6,395 nt of DNA, taken from contig CADBLV010000098.1 in assembly GCA_902795555.1 (NCBI GenBank), forward strand, positions 1 through 6,395. Reading direction: 5' to 3'. The stretch's first letter is position 1. Every line of letters starts with the position of its first letter. The translations under genes were made by a program, and so were the position numbers. This DNA is from an uncultured Eubacteriales bacterium. Lineage in GTDB: Bacteria > Bacillota_A > Clostridia > Christensenellales > Aristaeellaceae. Below, piece by piece: positions 6,351 to 6,395 of the stretch. The notes beneath the pieces were generated by a model. The model did not search any database, was not told the origin of the DNA, and worked only from the letters and a program-made list of their open reading frames with translations.

Positions 6351-6395
6351 GTCCATTGTCAACGGGATCCAGCTGCTGACGGCGGCTGTGTGTGC
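6343..6395 (+). CDS. N-terminus of a further, probably membrane, protein (partial)
   Basis: An ATG at 6343 overlaps the previous gene by 8 bases and opens a frame to the window edge: MIESIVNGIQLLTAAVC. The start is preceded by a purine-rich stretch (GGGAGAAGGAAG, about 6325-6336) that can serve as ribosome binding site. The hydrophobic beginning suggests a first membrane helix. The overlap makes it the fourth gene of the operon. Seventeen residues are not enough to name it. Confidence 0.7.
   Translation, partial: MIESIVNGIQLLTAAVC

Overview
The window looks like chromosomal DNA of a GC-rich member of the Bacillota, most likely class Clostridia (gut or rumen type). This is an inference. It rests on strong purine-rich Shine-Dalgarno sites (AAGGAGA, GGGAGG, GGGGAGA, GGAGGGG), a GTG start, an extended -10 promoter of vegetative type, tightly overlapping genes, and the families present: LarC with the Firmicutes-style N-terminus, an ECF vitamin transporter S component, and an ECF sigma factor fused by overlap to small membrane proteins. 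No rRNA, tRNA, CRISPR array, insertion sequence or phage gene was seen.

Left half, minus strand (about 73-2352): an ECF-type transporter substrate-binding subunit (preferred start 2281, stop 1715) is read from a promoter at about 2322-2352. After a 331-base gap comes larC (1383 to 73), the CTP-dependent nickel insertase of the nickel-pincer nucleotide pathway. It carries a 47-residue insert with 26 histidines. The gap holds a degenerate 33-base tandem repeat that continues the transporter reading frame past its stop codon, and a 12-base-pair inverted repeat with a 30-base loop. The first bases of the window may be the tail of a convergent gene.

Middle (2318-2558): a divergent intergenic region. 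The leftward promoter has a 19-base spacer and a dyad overlapping its -35 element, which recalls MerR-regulated promoters. The rightward promoter (TTGCGC, 18 bases, TGaTATAAT) feeds the large operon on the right.

Right half, plus strand (2559 to the end): a compact operon of at least four overlapping genes. They are a 970-residue MscS-family channel whose N-terminal part looks like two copies of a TM-ectodomain-TM module, each ectodomain with a double-PAS (dCache-like) pattern; an ECF-family sigma factor (overlap ATGA); a 109-residue two-TM protein without a zinc anti-sigma motif (14-base overlap); and the start of another membrane-protein-like gene (8-base overlap) cut by the window edge. 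The most interesting idea here is that a ligand-sensing mechanosensitive channel, a dedicated sigma factor and small membrane partners form one envelope-stress or osmotic signalling unit. The gene order and overlaps are seen directly; the shared function is inference.
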